Below, one piece after another: positions 1 through 6,982 of a stretch of 21,876 nucleotides of DNA. Both the position numbers and the translations under genes were made by a program. Position 1 is the first letter of the stretch. Each line of letters begins with the position of its first letter. The notes beneath the pieces were generated by a model. The model was not told where the DNA came from. It ran no database searches and saw only the letters and a program-made list of their open reading frames with translations. Source of the stretch: Roseiarcus sp049509635 (lineage in GTDB: Bacteria; Pseudomonadota; Alphaproteobacteria; Rhizobiales; Beijerinckiaceae); contig JBEKZS010000069.1 in NCBI GenBank assembly GCA_049509635.1, positions 1-21,876 on the forward strand, written 5' to 3'.

Positions 1-797
1 TGGCCGCAGCGCAGGCTGCGCACTTCGAGCGCCGGCGCGCCGGGCGCCGGCGCGCGCTCGGGGCGCGCGTGGGTCGCGCGCGGGATCGCCTTGGCGATCT
101 CGGTCCCCAGCATCATCGTCACGATCCGCTCCTCGCTGCCTTCGGCGGTGTCGGTCACCCCGACCGTGATCCCGTCGCGCAACACCGTCGCGCGGTCGCA
201 CAGCGCCGCGACTTCCGCCATCCGATGCGAGATGAAAATGACCGCGTGGCCCCGCTCGCGCCGGCGGCGCACCATCGCGAACACCTTTTCCGCCAGATCG
301 GCCGACAGAGCGGCGGTGATCTCGTCGAGCAGCAGCAGCTTGGGTTCGGAGGCGAGCGCGCGGGCCAGATCGATCAGCCGCAGCATGGGATAGGGAAGGT
401 CGCGGATGTAGGATTTCAGGTCGAGGCCGTCGACGCCGAGTTCGCTCAGCCAGCCGACGACCGCGGGCAGCGGAACCTTGGCGAGCCTCAGGTTCTGCGC
501 GACGGTGAGGTCGGGCACCAAGGCCGGGTCCTGGTAGACCGAGACGATGCCCGCGCGCCGCGCCTCCGCCGGCGAGCGGAAGGCGCGCGGCTGGCCGGCG
601 AGCGTGATGGTTCCGCCGTCGGCGGGAAACACGCCGGTGAGAATCTTGACCAGCGTGCTCTTGCCGGCGCCGTTGGCGCCCATCAGCGCATGGACTTCGC
701 CGGCGCGCACGCTGAGCGAGGCCGCGCGCAGGGCGACGACCGACCCGAAATTCTTGGCGATGTCGCTGATGTCGAGCAGGGACGAAGGTTCGCTCAT
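1..797 (-). CDS. Sugar ABC transporter ATP-binding protein (partial, N-terminal 265 residues)
   Basis: ATPase subunit of a carbohydrate-uptake ABC transporter; the gene leaves the window at its left edge. The visible part is the first nucleotide-binding domain. Walker A GANGAGKST is at residues 40-48, the Q-loop VYQDP around residue 89, Walker B LLLLDE at 154-159 and the H-loop ISHR at 189-192. A proline/alanine-rich linker (about 238-256) precedes what should be a second ATPase domain, as in the fused two-domain sugar ABC ATPases. Where LSGGQ is expected the protein has LPYPMLRLIDLARAL (134-148), and the D-loop side reads DEITAAL rather than DEPTAAL. This is a divergent signature, which I recall from some other sugar ABC ATPases but cannot check here. 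The ATG at 797 lacks a strong ribosome-binding site. It follows the binding-protein gene by 88 bp, so it is the fourth gene of the leftward operon. The permease gene is presumably beyond the window. Confidence 0.93.
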   Translation of the reverse strand, partial: MSEPSSLLDISDIAKNFGSVVALRAASLSVRAGEVHALMGANGAGKSTLVKILTGVFPADGGTITLAGQPRAFRSPAEARRAGIVSVYQDPALVPDLTVAQNLRLAKVPLPAVVGWLSELGVDGLDLKSYIRDLPYPMLRLIDLARALASEPKLLLLDEITAALSADLAEKVFAMVRRRRERGHAVIFISHRMAEVAALCDRATVLRDGITVGVTDTAEGSEERIVTMMLGTEIAKAIPRATHARPERAPAPGAPALEVRSLRCG

Positions 798-833
798 GGA
801 TGGGGAGGCGCCGTTCCGCTGGTCGACTGATCG

Positions 834-859
834 GCGGGAGGCGGCGCGCCGCCTCCCGC
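834..859. repeat. Perfect 26-bp palindrome in an intercistronic gap (candidate mRNA hairpin)
   Basis: GCGGGAGGCGGCG is followed directly by its exact reverse complement, giving a 13+13 palindrome that would fold into a very stable GC stem with a short GCGC loop. It lies in the 88-bp gap between the binding-protein stop and the ATPase start. A run of five T (865-869) follows it on the plus strand. For the leftward transcript that run comes before the stem, so this is not a classic intrinsic terminator for these genes. A stem in this position commonly protects the abundant binding-protein mRNA or lowers expression of the downstream ATPase gene; that role is inferred. Confidence 0.6.
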
Positions 860-885
860 GTCGGTTTTTCGGCCCCGATTCCGGC

Positions 886-1923
886 TCAGGGGCCCTTGCA
901 GGCGAGGATCTGCGCCATCGAATAGGTCGTGTAGGGCTTCACCTCGAACGCGACCCCATAGAAGGGATCGAGTTTGGAATCATAGACCTTCTTGAGGTCG
1001 GCGATGTGGGAATCGCTGGTGTTGTCCCAGACCGCCGGCGTGATCTTGATCACGTGCGGATGATCCTTCTTCTGCAGCACGTCGAGCGCGACCGCGAGCC
1101 CGGCGCCGCCGACCGAAGGCGGATTGGTCACCGCGGCGCCGGTGAAGCCCTTCGCCTTGAGGTCGATCAGCTGGCCGACGAAGCCGTTGTTGTCGGCGCC
1201 GACGACCGGCACGAACGGCTTGCCGGCGGTCTGGTAGGCGTCGACGACCGTCGAGTCGATGCCTGACGTCCAGATGCCGTCGATCGGCTTGCCCGAGCCG
1301 AGCAGGTCTTTCGTCGCCTGCGCCGTCTTGTTGAGCGCCCAGCCGGTGAAGACCGAAGAGGTCACCTTGATGTCGGGGAAGTCCTTGAGCGCCTCGGTGA
1401 ATCCCTCGTGGCGATCGGCGTCGGCGGGAACCCCGTCGATGCCGCGCATCTCGACGACATTGCCCTTGCCGTTGAGCTGCTTGAACAGCCAGGTGGCGCC
1501 CTCCTTGCCGTAGGCGACCTGGTCGTTGGACAGGACATAGGCTTCCGGCGCCGATACCGCCTGGTCGACGGCGACGACGACGATGCCCTTCTCCGCGGCC
1601 TGCTTGATGACCGGATTGAGCGCGTCGCGATCGGAGGGGTTGATGATGATCGCATTCACCCCGGCCGAGATCAGATTGCGGATGTCGGCGATCTGCTCGG
1701 CCGGGCCGCCGTTGCGATTGGCGACGATCACTTTCGAGACGACGCCCGAGGCTTCCGCCTGCGCCTTGATCGAACAGATCATCTCCTCGCGCCAGCCGTT
1801 GCCGATCAGCGTGTTGGAGACGCCGACGACGAACTTGTCGGCCGCCATCGCGCCGGTGGCGAGCGCCGCCGCCGAGACGAACGACAGCAGCGACAGGCCG
1901 GCGAGTTTTTCCAGACGTTTCAT
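886..1923 (-). CDS. Periplasmic sugar-binding protein of an ABC transporter
   Basis: This 345-residue exported solute-binding protein captures a sugar in the periplasm and delivers it to the ABC transporter whose ATPase is encoded next. Residues 1-27 form a typical signal peptide: positive start (MKRLEK), hydrophobic core, and cleavage near AMAA|DK. The mature part has the two-lobe fold of the ribose/xylose-type binding proteins (Peripla_BP_4), with recognisable blocks such as VVGVSNTLIGNGWREEM, IRNLISAGVNAIIINPSD, GIVVVAVDQAV and PVVGADNNGFVGQ. The reading frame is open further upstream (to 2010), but I chose the ATG at 1923 because a GGGAG ribosome-binding site lies 8 nt upstream and the signal peptide begins there. 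The gene starts 62 bp after the dehydrogenase stop and is probably in the same operon. The substrate cannot be read from the sequence; the flanking isomerase and dehydrogenase suggest a monosaccharide or polyol. Confidence 0.93.
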   Translation of the reverse strand: MKRLEKLAGLSLLSFVSAAALATGAMAADKFVVGVSNTLIGNGWREEMICSIKAQAEASGVVSKVIVANRNGGPAEQIADIRNLISAGVNAIIINPSDRDALNPVIKQAAEKGIVVVAVDQAVSAPEAYVLSNDQVAYGKEGATWLFKQLNGKGNVVEMRGIDGVPADADRHEGFTEALKDFPDIKVTSSVFTGWALNKTAQATKDLLGSGKPIDGIWTSGIDSTVVDAYQTAGKPFVPVVGADNNGFVGQLIDLKAKGFTGAAVTNPPSVGGAGLAVALDVLQKKDHPHVIKITPAVWDNTSDSHIADLKKVYDSKLDPFYGVAFEVKPYTTYSMAQILACKGP

Positions 1924-1985
1924 GAAATGCTCCCTGGTGGTTTGGTGTGAGCCCGATCGTTCTGCGACGGCGTCCGCGCGCTTGG

Positions 1986-3173
1986 CTAGCGCAACCTCGC
2001 GGACGTCCATCGCCCATCCGTGCGGCTCGATTGCACGGCGGCTTCAACGAAGCGAATGCCTTTGGCGCCGTCGACCACCGTCGGCACGGCGGCGCGCGCC
2101 GCCGGGTCGGCCGGCAGGCCGGCGCGACGCGCGCGGATCAGCGCCGCCGCGTCGCGATAGAGATTGGCGAAGCCCTCGATATAGCCTTCGGGATGGCCCG
2201 GCGGCATCCGCGAGCCGCGCGCGGCCTCGGCCGTGGCGCCGGCGCCGCCGCGCGTCAGCAGCCGCGTCGGCTCGCCATAGGGGGTGAAGCGCAGATGTTC
2301 CGGGCTTTCGCCGTGCCATTCGAGCCCGCCCTTCGAACCATAGACCTTCAGCGACAGGCCGTTGTAATTGCCGGGCGCCACCTGGCTCGCGGTCAGCACG
2401 CCCCTGGCGCCGCCGGCGTAGCGCATCAGGACATGGGCGTTGTCGTCGAGCCGGCGGCCGGGAACGAAAGTCGTCAGCTCGGCGGCGACCTCGTCGAGCT
2501 CCAGCCCGGTCACGAAGGCGGCCAGATTGTGGGCGTGGACGCCGATGTCGGCGAGGCACGCCGAGGCGCCGGCGCGTTCCGGATCGGTGCGCCATTCCGC
2601 CTGCTTCTGGCCCTCGGCGTCGATCGGCAGGGTCAGCCAGTCCTGGATATAGGCGGCATGGACGACGCGCAGCGCGCCGAGCGCGCCGGCGGCGATCATC
2701 TCGCGCGCCTGCCGCACCATCGGATAGCCGGTGTTGTTGAGCGTCACCGCGAACACCAGGCCGCTGCGTTCGGCGAGGGCGACGAGTTCATGGGCCTGCG
2801 CCATCGTCGTCGACAGCGGCTTGTCGCAGATGACGTCGATGCCGGCGGCGAGGAACGCCTTGGCGACGGGATGGTGCAGATGGTTCGGCGTGACGATGAC
2901 GACCGCTTCGATCCCGTCGGGCCGCGCCGCCTCGCGCCGCGCCATCGCCTCGAAATCCGCGTAGACGCGGTCGGGCGCGAGACCGAGGTCGAGGCCCGAC
3001 AGGCGCGCCCGCTCGGAATCCGCCGACAGCGCGCCGGCTTCGAGCGCATAGAGATCGTCGAGCCGGGCGGCGAAGCGGTGGACCGCGCCGATGAACGCGC
3101 CGCGGCCGCCGCCGACCATGCCGTAGCGGATGCGCCGCTGGCCGCCCGCGCCGTCGGCTGTCGCGTGGACCAT
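1986..3173 (-). CDS. Gfo/Idh/MocA family NAD(P)-dependent sugar dehydrogenase
   Basis: A 395-residue oxidoreductase of the glucose-fructose/inositol 2-dehydrogenase family, probably cytoplasmic, oxidising a hydroxyl of the sugar or cyclitol imported by the neighbouring ABC transporter. The N-terminal Rossmann fold shows RYGMVGGGRGAFIG (16-29) for dinucleotide binding and the TPNHLHH block at 95-101. The usual EKP lysine motif appears as DKP (117-119), so the catalytic lysine is kept. The active-site segment LADIGVHAHN (207-216) supplies Asp209 and His213; the final residue is Asn where many members have Asp. The ATG at 3173 follows the upstream isomerase stop by 4 nt, so the two genes are translationally coupled. 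The substrate is unknown; inositol-like compounds and hexoses are both possible. Confidence 0.92.
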   Translation of the reverse strand: MVHATADGAGGQRRIRYGMVGGGRGAFIGAVHRFAARLDDLYALEAGALSADSERARLSGLDLGLAPDRVYADFEAMARREAARPDGIEAVVIVTPNHLHHPVAKAFLAAGIDVICDKPLSTTMAQAHELVALAERSGLVFAVTLNNTGYPMVRQAREMIAAGALGALRVVHAAYIQDWLTLPIDAEGQKQAEWRTDPERAGASACLADIGVHAHNLAAFVTGLELDEVAAELTTFVPGRRLDDNAHVLMRYAGGARGVLTASQVAPGNYNGLSLKVYGSKGGLEWHGESPEHLRFTPYGEPTRLLTRGGAGATAEAARGSRMPPGHPEGYIEGFANLYRDAAALIRARRAGLPADPAARAAVPTVVDGAKGIRFVEAAVQSSRTDGRWTSARLR

Positions 3174-3177
3174 CCGC

Positions 3178-4236
3178 TCAGCCCTTGATGCCGAGCAAAG
3201 CGCGATTGGTCGCGGGATCGGCGTGGGTCGCGGCGAAATCGTCGAACACCCGGTCGGTCACCTCGATGATGTGGTCGGCGATGAATTTGGCGCCGTTGCG
3301 CGCGGCGACCTCGGGATGCTCGAGACAGCATTCCCATTCGTAGACCGCCCAGCCGGCGAAATCATAGGCGGCGAGGCGCGAGAACACGCCCTTGAAATCG
3401 ACCTGGCCGTGGCCGAGCGAACGGTCGCGCGCGGCGCGCTCCAGCCAGCCCTTGTAGCCGCCATAGACGCCCTGCTTGGCAGTCGGATTGAACTCGGCGT
3501 CCTTGACGTGGAACATCCGGATGCGCTCGTGATAGGCGTCGATGAAGCCGAGATAGTCCATGCCCTGCTTGATGAAGTGGCTGGCGTCATAGTTGATGTG
3601 GCAGCGCCGGTGGTTGCCGACCCGCTCGAGGAACATTTCGAACGTGTCGCCGTCGAACAGATCCTCGGTCGGATGGATTTCGAAGCACAGGTCGACGCCG
3701 GCCTCGTCATAGGCGTCGAGGATCGGCGTCCACCGGCGCGCCTGTTCGTCGAAACATTCCTCGATCAGCCCGGCCGGCCGTTGCGGATAGGGATAGAAGA
3801 ACGGCCAGGCGAGCGATCCGGAAAAGGTCACGTGTTCGGTGAGGCCAAGGCGCCGCGACACCAGCGCCGCCTTCCGCACCTGGTCGGCCGCCCAGTGCCG
3901 GCGCTTCTCGGTGTTTCCGCGCACGTGCTCGGGCGCCTGGCCGTCGAACATCAGGTCATAGGCGGGATGGACCGAGACCATCTGGCCCTGGAAATGGGTG
4001 GAAAGCTCGGTGATCGCGATGCCGATGTCGGCGAGCCGACCTTTGACCTCGTCGCAATAGGCCGCGCTCTCGTAGGCCTTGTCGAGATCGAACAGGCGCC
4101 GGTCCCAGGTCGGTATCTGGATGCCCTTGTAGTGATAATTCTTCGCCCAGCGCGCGATGTTGTCGAGCGTGTCGTGCGGGGCGGAATCCCTAGCGAACTG
4201 GGCGAGAAACAGGCCCGGGCCCCTGATGGTCCTCAT
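3178..4236 (-). CDS. Sugar phosphate isomerase/epimerase (xylose isomerase-like TIM barrel)
   Basis: A 352-residue member of the AP-endonuclease-2/xylose-isomerase-like TIM-barrel superfamily, metal-dependent isomerases, epimerases or dehydratases of sugars and cyclitols. Candidate metal ligands follow the family pattern: Glu186 in CFEIHPTE, Asp217 in NYDASHF, His243 in MFHVKD, and Glu300/Glu302 in VYEWEC near the barrel end. It is first in the leftward operon. The ATG at 4236 has an excellent GGGAGG ribosome-binding site 5 nt upstream. Translation stops 4 nt before the Gfo/Idh/MocA gene, a pairing common in inositol-type and unusual-sugar pathways in which a dehydrogenase and an isomerase act in turn. 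The exact reaction cannot be assigned from sequence alone. Confidence 0.92.
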   Translation of the reverse strand: MRTIRGPGLFLAQFARDSAPHDTLDNIARWAKNYHYKGIQIPTWDRRLFDLDKAYESAAYCDEVKGRLADIGIAITELSTHFQGQMVSVHPAYDLMFDGQAPEHVRGNTEKRRHWAADQVRKAALVSRRLGLTEHVTFSGSLAWPFFYPYPQRPAGLIEECFDEQARRWTPILDAYDEAGVDLCFEIHPTEDLFDGDTFEMFLERVGNHRRCHINYDASHFIKQGMDYLGFIDAYHERIRMFHVKDAEFNPTAKQGVYGGYKGWLERAARDRSLGHGQVDFKGVFSRLAAYDFAGWAVYEWECCLEHPEVAARNGAKFIADHIIEVTDRVFDDFAATHADPATNRALLGIKG

Positions 4237-4301
4237 CGCGTCCTCCCGGCGGGCCGCCCGGCTGTCGGCGCCGATTCGGACCCGCGATCTTCATTGGCGG
4301 C

Positions 4302-4364
4302 CAAAATGGCACAAGCGTTCCAGTTGTCAAATATAAAATAAAAATTCCATTTTTCGCCCCGCTC
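4302..4364. promoter_or_regulatory. AT-rich divergent promoter/operator between the sugar operon and its RpiR regulator
   Basis: The 183-bp gap between the divergent genes holds a conspicuous AT-rich island in otherwise very GC-rich DNA. On the minus strand there is a perfect TTGACA (4325-4330) with CATTTT 16 bp downstream (4303-4308), a plausible sigma-70 promoter for the catabolic operon. On the plus strand TATAAA at 4332-4337 is a possible -10 for the regulator, without a good -35. TTCC at 4348-4351 with an A-rich mirror half resembles one arm of the GGAA-N6-TTCC sites described for alphaproteobacterial RpiR/IolR-type regulators, but the second arm is poor. The promoter call is moderate; the operator is speculative. 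Confidence 0.5.
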
Positions 4365-4419
4365 GCTAGGATCGGCGGCCGGCGCGGCCGCAAGAGCGCG
4401 CGCCGCGGAGAGAAACGCC

Positions 4420-5340
4420 ATGGCGCAGGACGACGCGTCCGAAAACCTTCACGCGGCGCTCGGCTACCGGCGGCCGGGCAGCTACGAGGAATTGCGCGCG
4501 GTGCTGTCGTCGGGCTCGATGCGCCTGCCACGGCAATTGCGTCAGGTGGCGATCCATCTTTCGCAGAATCCGAGCGACGTGGCGCTCGGAACGGTCGTCG
4601 AAATCGCCCAGAGCGCCGGCGTGCAGCCGTCGGCGCTCGTCCGTTTCGCCCAGAATCTGGGCTACCCCGGCTTTTCCGACCTCCAGGAGATTTTCAAGGA
4701 CTACGTCAAGGTCAACTGGCCCGACGCGCGCGAGCGGGAGGCGGCGAGCCGGTCCCCGCGCAGGAGCCGGGATCCCGACCTGCGCATCCTCGCCGGGCTG
4801 GTCGAGGCGTCCGCCGCGTCGCTGACGCGCCAGCCCGAGCGGATTGAACTGGCCACTTTCGCGCGGCTCGCCGACGCCATGGCCGAGGCCGAGACGATCT
4901 ACCTCATCGGCAGCAAGCGCGCGTTCCCGGTGACGGTCTACATGGGCCTCGCCCTGTCGCAACTCGACGTGAAGAATGCGCTCGTCGACAATGTCGGATC
5001 GACCGCGTTCGAGCAGATCGGCTTCGCCGGCCCGCGCGACGCGGCGCTCGCGATCAGCTTCAGCCCCTACAATTCGATCACGCCGGCGCTGGCGGCGACC
5101 GCCAGGCAGAAAGGCGCGGCGGTGCTGGCGATCACCGACAGCCCGCTGAGTCCGCTCGCGCCGCTGTCGCGCGCCTGGCTCGCGATCGAGGAATCGGAAT
5201 TCGGCGGCTTCCGATCGCTGGCGGCGACGATGGCGGTGGGCATGGCGCTGGTGCTCGCGGTCGCGCAGCGTCGGCAGAAAGTGCGGCCCGCGGCCCGCAA
5301 ACCGCCGGGGATCGCGCCCGGCGGCGGGGAACCAGGCTGA
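4420..5340 (+). CDS. MurR/RpiR family transcriptional regulator
   Basis: A 306-residue regulator with an N-terminal RpiR-type helix-turn-helix and a C-terminal sugar-isomerase (SIS) effector domain. The DNA-binding part spans about residues 22-98, with the HTH core in EIAQSAGVQPSALVRFAQNLG (61-81) and the family-typical GYPGFSDLQ just after. The SIS domain spans about 145-285 (YLIGSKRAFPV, ISFSPYNSI, AITDSPLSPLA); it normally binds a phosphorylated sugar that signals substrate availability. The ATG at 4420 has GGAGAG upstream with 9 nt spacing. It is divergent from the isomerase-dehydrogenase-ABC operon, so it very probably controls that operon through the shared AT-rich region. The last 22 residues are a Pro/Gly/Arg-rich tail with no recognised function. 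Confidence 0.93.
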   Translation: MAQDDASENLHAALGYRRPGSYEELRAVLSSGSMRLPRQLRQVAIHLSQNPSDVALGTVVEIAQSAGVQPSALVRFAQNLGYPGFSDLQEIFKDYVKVNWPDAREREAASRSPRRSRDPDLRILAGLVEASAASLTRQPERIELATFARLADAMAEAETIYLIGSKRAFPVTVYMGLALSQLDVKNALVDNVGSTAFEQIGFAGPRDAALAISFSPYNSITPALAATARQKGAAVLAITDSPLSPLAPLSRAWLAIEESEFGGFRSLAATMAVGMALVLAVAQRRQKVRPAARKPPGIAPGGGEPG

Positions 5341-5359
5341 CCCGCCGCGATTATCGCCG

Positions 5360-5376
5360 CGGGCGGCAGCCGCCCG
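5360..5376. terminator. GC hairpin just after the RpiR gene (candidate terminator)
   Basis: CGGGCGGC and GCCGCCCG are perfectly complementary arms around one A, starting 20 nt after the regulator's stop codon. No T run follows, so it is either a weak or factor-assisted terminator or a simple mRNA stem. Confidence 0.3.
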
Positions 5377-5452
5377 GCGAGCGCGCCGGACGCCGATCGC
5401 TCCATGGCCATCCCGAACCGCCGACGGCCCGGCGCAGGCGAGCGACGAATCG

Positions 5453-6634
5453 ATGAAACTCTTCAAGTGTCCGGCCTGCAGCCAGGTCCTGTTCTTCGAG
5501 AATACGCGATGCGAGAATTGCGGGCGGCGGGTCGGCTATCTCGCCGGCCCCAACCGGCTCACCGCCGTCGAGCCGAACGGCGGCGCGTGGACCCCGTTCG
5601 GCGACGGCTCGGCGTCCTTTCGGTTCTGCGCGAACGCGGATTACGATTGCTGCAACTGGCTCGTGCCCGCCGACTCGCGCGACCGCCTGTGCGCGGCCTG
5701 CCGCCACAACGAGATCGTGCCCGATCTCTCGCAGGGGGGCAACGTCGCGCTGTGGCGCAAGATCGAGCTCGCCAAGCATCGGCTGTTCTACAGCCTGCTC
5801 CGATTCGACCTGCCGCTGCGCACGCGCCAGGAGAGTCCCGAAGGGCTCGCCTTCGACTTTCTCGACGATCGCGGCGCGTCGGCCGGCCCGAAAGTGCTGA
5901 CCGGCCATGACAGCGGCCGGATCACGATCGCGCTGGCGGAGGCCGACGACGCCGAGCGCGAAAGCCGGCGTTCGGCGATGCGCGAGCCCTATCGCACGCT
6001 GCTCGGCCATTTCCGCCACGAGATTGGCCATTACTACTGGGACCGGCTGGTGCGCGACTCGGACCTGCTGGCGCCGTGCCGGGCGGTGTTCGGCGACGAC
6101 GCGCGCGATTACGACGAAGCCCTGCGGACGCATTACGAGCGGGGCGCCCCGGCCGACTGGCGGGAGCATTTCGTCAGCGCCTACGCGACCTCCCATCCCT
6201 GGGAGGATTTCGCCGAGACCTGGGCGCATTATTTCCACATCGTGGACACGCTCGAGATGGCGCGGGCGTCCGGCGTCGACATCCATCCCTCGCTCGGCGC
6301 GCGCGGCGATCTCGACGCGCACATCGATTTCGAACCCTACCGCGCGGCCGACGTCGAGCAGCTCGTCGGCGCCTGGCTGCCGCTGACTTTCGCGCTCAAC
6401 AGCATCAACCGCTGCATGGGCCAGCCGGACCTCTATCCATTCGTGCTGACGCCGGCGATCGTCGCCAAGCTCGGATTCATCCATCGCCTGGTCGGCTCGG
6501 CGGAACTGGGGCGAGCGTCGCGGGCCTCATCCCGACCAACCATCGGCGGGGGCGCCCAATCGTCGTGGGAAAGCGCAGAACCCCGGCGGCCGGCGAGTCG
6601 CGACGGTCAATTGTGGGCGCCGCCCGCCCCGTAG
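5453..6634 (+). CDS. Zinc-ribbon putative zinc metallopeptidase (DUF2248-type)
   Basis: A 393-residue protein of the putative zinc-binding metallopeptidase family with an N-terminal zinc ribbon. The ribbon has CPAC (C6, C9) and CENC (C20, C23), and a second cysteine group at C59, C66/C67, C80 and C83. The catalytic helix RHEIGHYYWD contains a complete HExxH (189-193), and WEDFAETWAHYF (250-261) supplies the likely third zinc ligand, Glu255. Peptidase activity is inferred from these motifs; the family has no well-established substrate. No signal peptide is visible, so it is probably cytoplasmic. The ATG at 5453 has a weak ribosome-binding site but puts the zinc ribbon at residue 6, as usual for the family. 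From about residue 350 the sequence becomes a low-complexity Ser/Arg/Pro tail whose last 28 bp overlap the oppositely oriented porin fragment. The tail may be a read-through extension created by a deletion. Confidence 0.88.
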   Translation: MKLFKCPACSQVLFFENTRCENCGRRVGYLAGPNRLTAVEPNGGAWTPFGDGSASFRFCANADYDCCNWLVPADSRDRLCAACRHNEIVPDLSQGGNVALWRKIELAKHRLFYSLLRFDLPLRTRQESPEGLAFDFLDDRGASAGPKVLTGHDSGRITIALAEADDAERESRRSAMREPYRTLLGHFRHEIGHYYWDRLVRDSDLLAPCRAVFGDDARDYDEALRTHYERGAPADWREHFVSAYATSHPWEDFAETWAHYFHIVDTLEMARASGVDIHPSLGARGDLDAHIDFEPYRAADVEQLVGAWLPLTFALNSINRCMGQPDLYPFVLTPAIVAKLGFIHRLVGSAELGRASRASSRPTIGGGAQSSWESAEPRRPASRDGQLWAPPAP

Positions 6635-6978
6635 GACACGCCCCTGGCGTTGCCCGCCTCGACCCCGGCCGAAACATAGCCGCTGATCCTCACGCAGGTC
6701 GAAGTGCCGGGGATCACGTAACCGTTCATGCCGCCGACGTTGCATGCCCTGGCGGGCCGGGGCGGCGGCGCCCGCATCGTGGGAAGCTCGGCGGCCGAAG
6801 CGGCGACGGCGAATCCGGCCGCCGCTGCACAGCTCGCCAGCGCCCCTGCAAGACCGGGCCCGGCGCTCGATTTCGTCCGCTCATCGCTTCGGGAGGGCTC
6901 GCCGCTGCGGTCGCCGCCGCGGCCTGTCGAGCCGCAAACTCGATCGAGGCCGACGATCGGCGCAAGCGGGCGCCTCAT
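6607..6978 (-). pseudogene. Truncated Porin_2-like gene (N-terminal fragment)
   Basis: This frame encodes a signal-peptide-like stretch (LAGALASCAAAAGFAVAASA, then AELP). It is followed by ACNVGGMNGYVIPGTSTCVR and then ISGYVSAGVEAGN, which I recognise as the start of alphaproteobacterial outer-membrane porins (two cysteines flanking YVIPGT, then the first beta strand). Full porins of this family have several hundred residues; here translation stops only about 20 residues after the signature, and I see no porin sequence in the other frames downstream. The start is uncertain. The ATG at 6978 lies 4 nt after the Rrf2 stop and would give 123 residues with an unusually long n-region. Another ATG at 6876, preceded by a weak ribosome-binding site, is in a different frame, so a frameshift near the start is possible. 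It overlaps the metallopeptidase 3' end by 28 bp. It is most likely a remnant; a small exported porin-like protein is the alternative. Confidence 0.5.
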
Positions 6979-6982
6979 CCGT

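Noticed and set aside
30..85. GCGCGC-rich low-complexity stretch near the left edge
   Set aside because: It falls in frame within the ABC ATPase interdomain linker and is explained by Ala/Pro/Arg codons.
865..869. T run after the 834-859 palindrome as an intrinsic terminator on the plus strand
   Set aside because: No plus-strand gene ends nearby; all genes here are on the minus strand, for which the T run is on the wrong side of the stem.
4307..4322. TGGCAC-N5-TTCCA resembling a sigma-54 promoter upstream of the RpiR gene
   Set aside because: The essential GC of the -12 element is lost (TTCC instead of TTGC), and RpiR-type regulators are rarely sigma-54 dependent.
5351..6484. A 377-codon minus-strand open frame opposite the metallopeptidase
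   Set aside because: No recognisable motif or ribosome-binding site; the plus strand shows zinc ribbon and HEIGH motifs.
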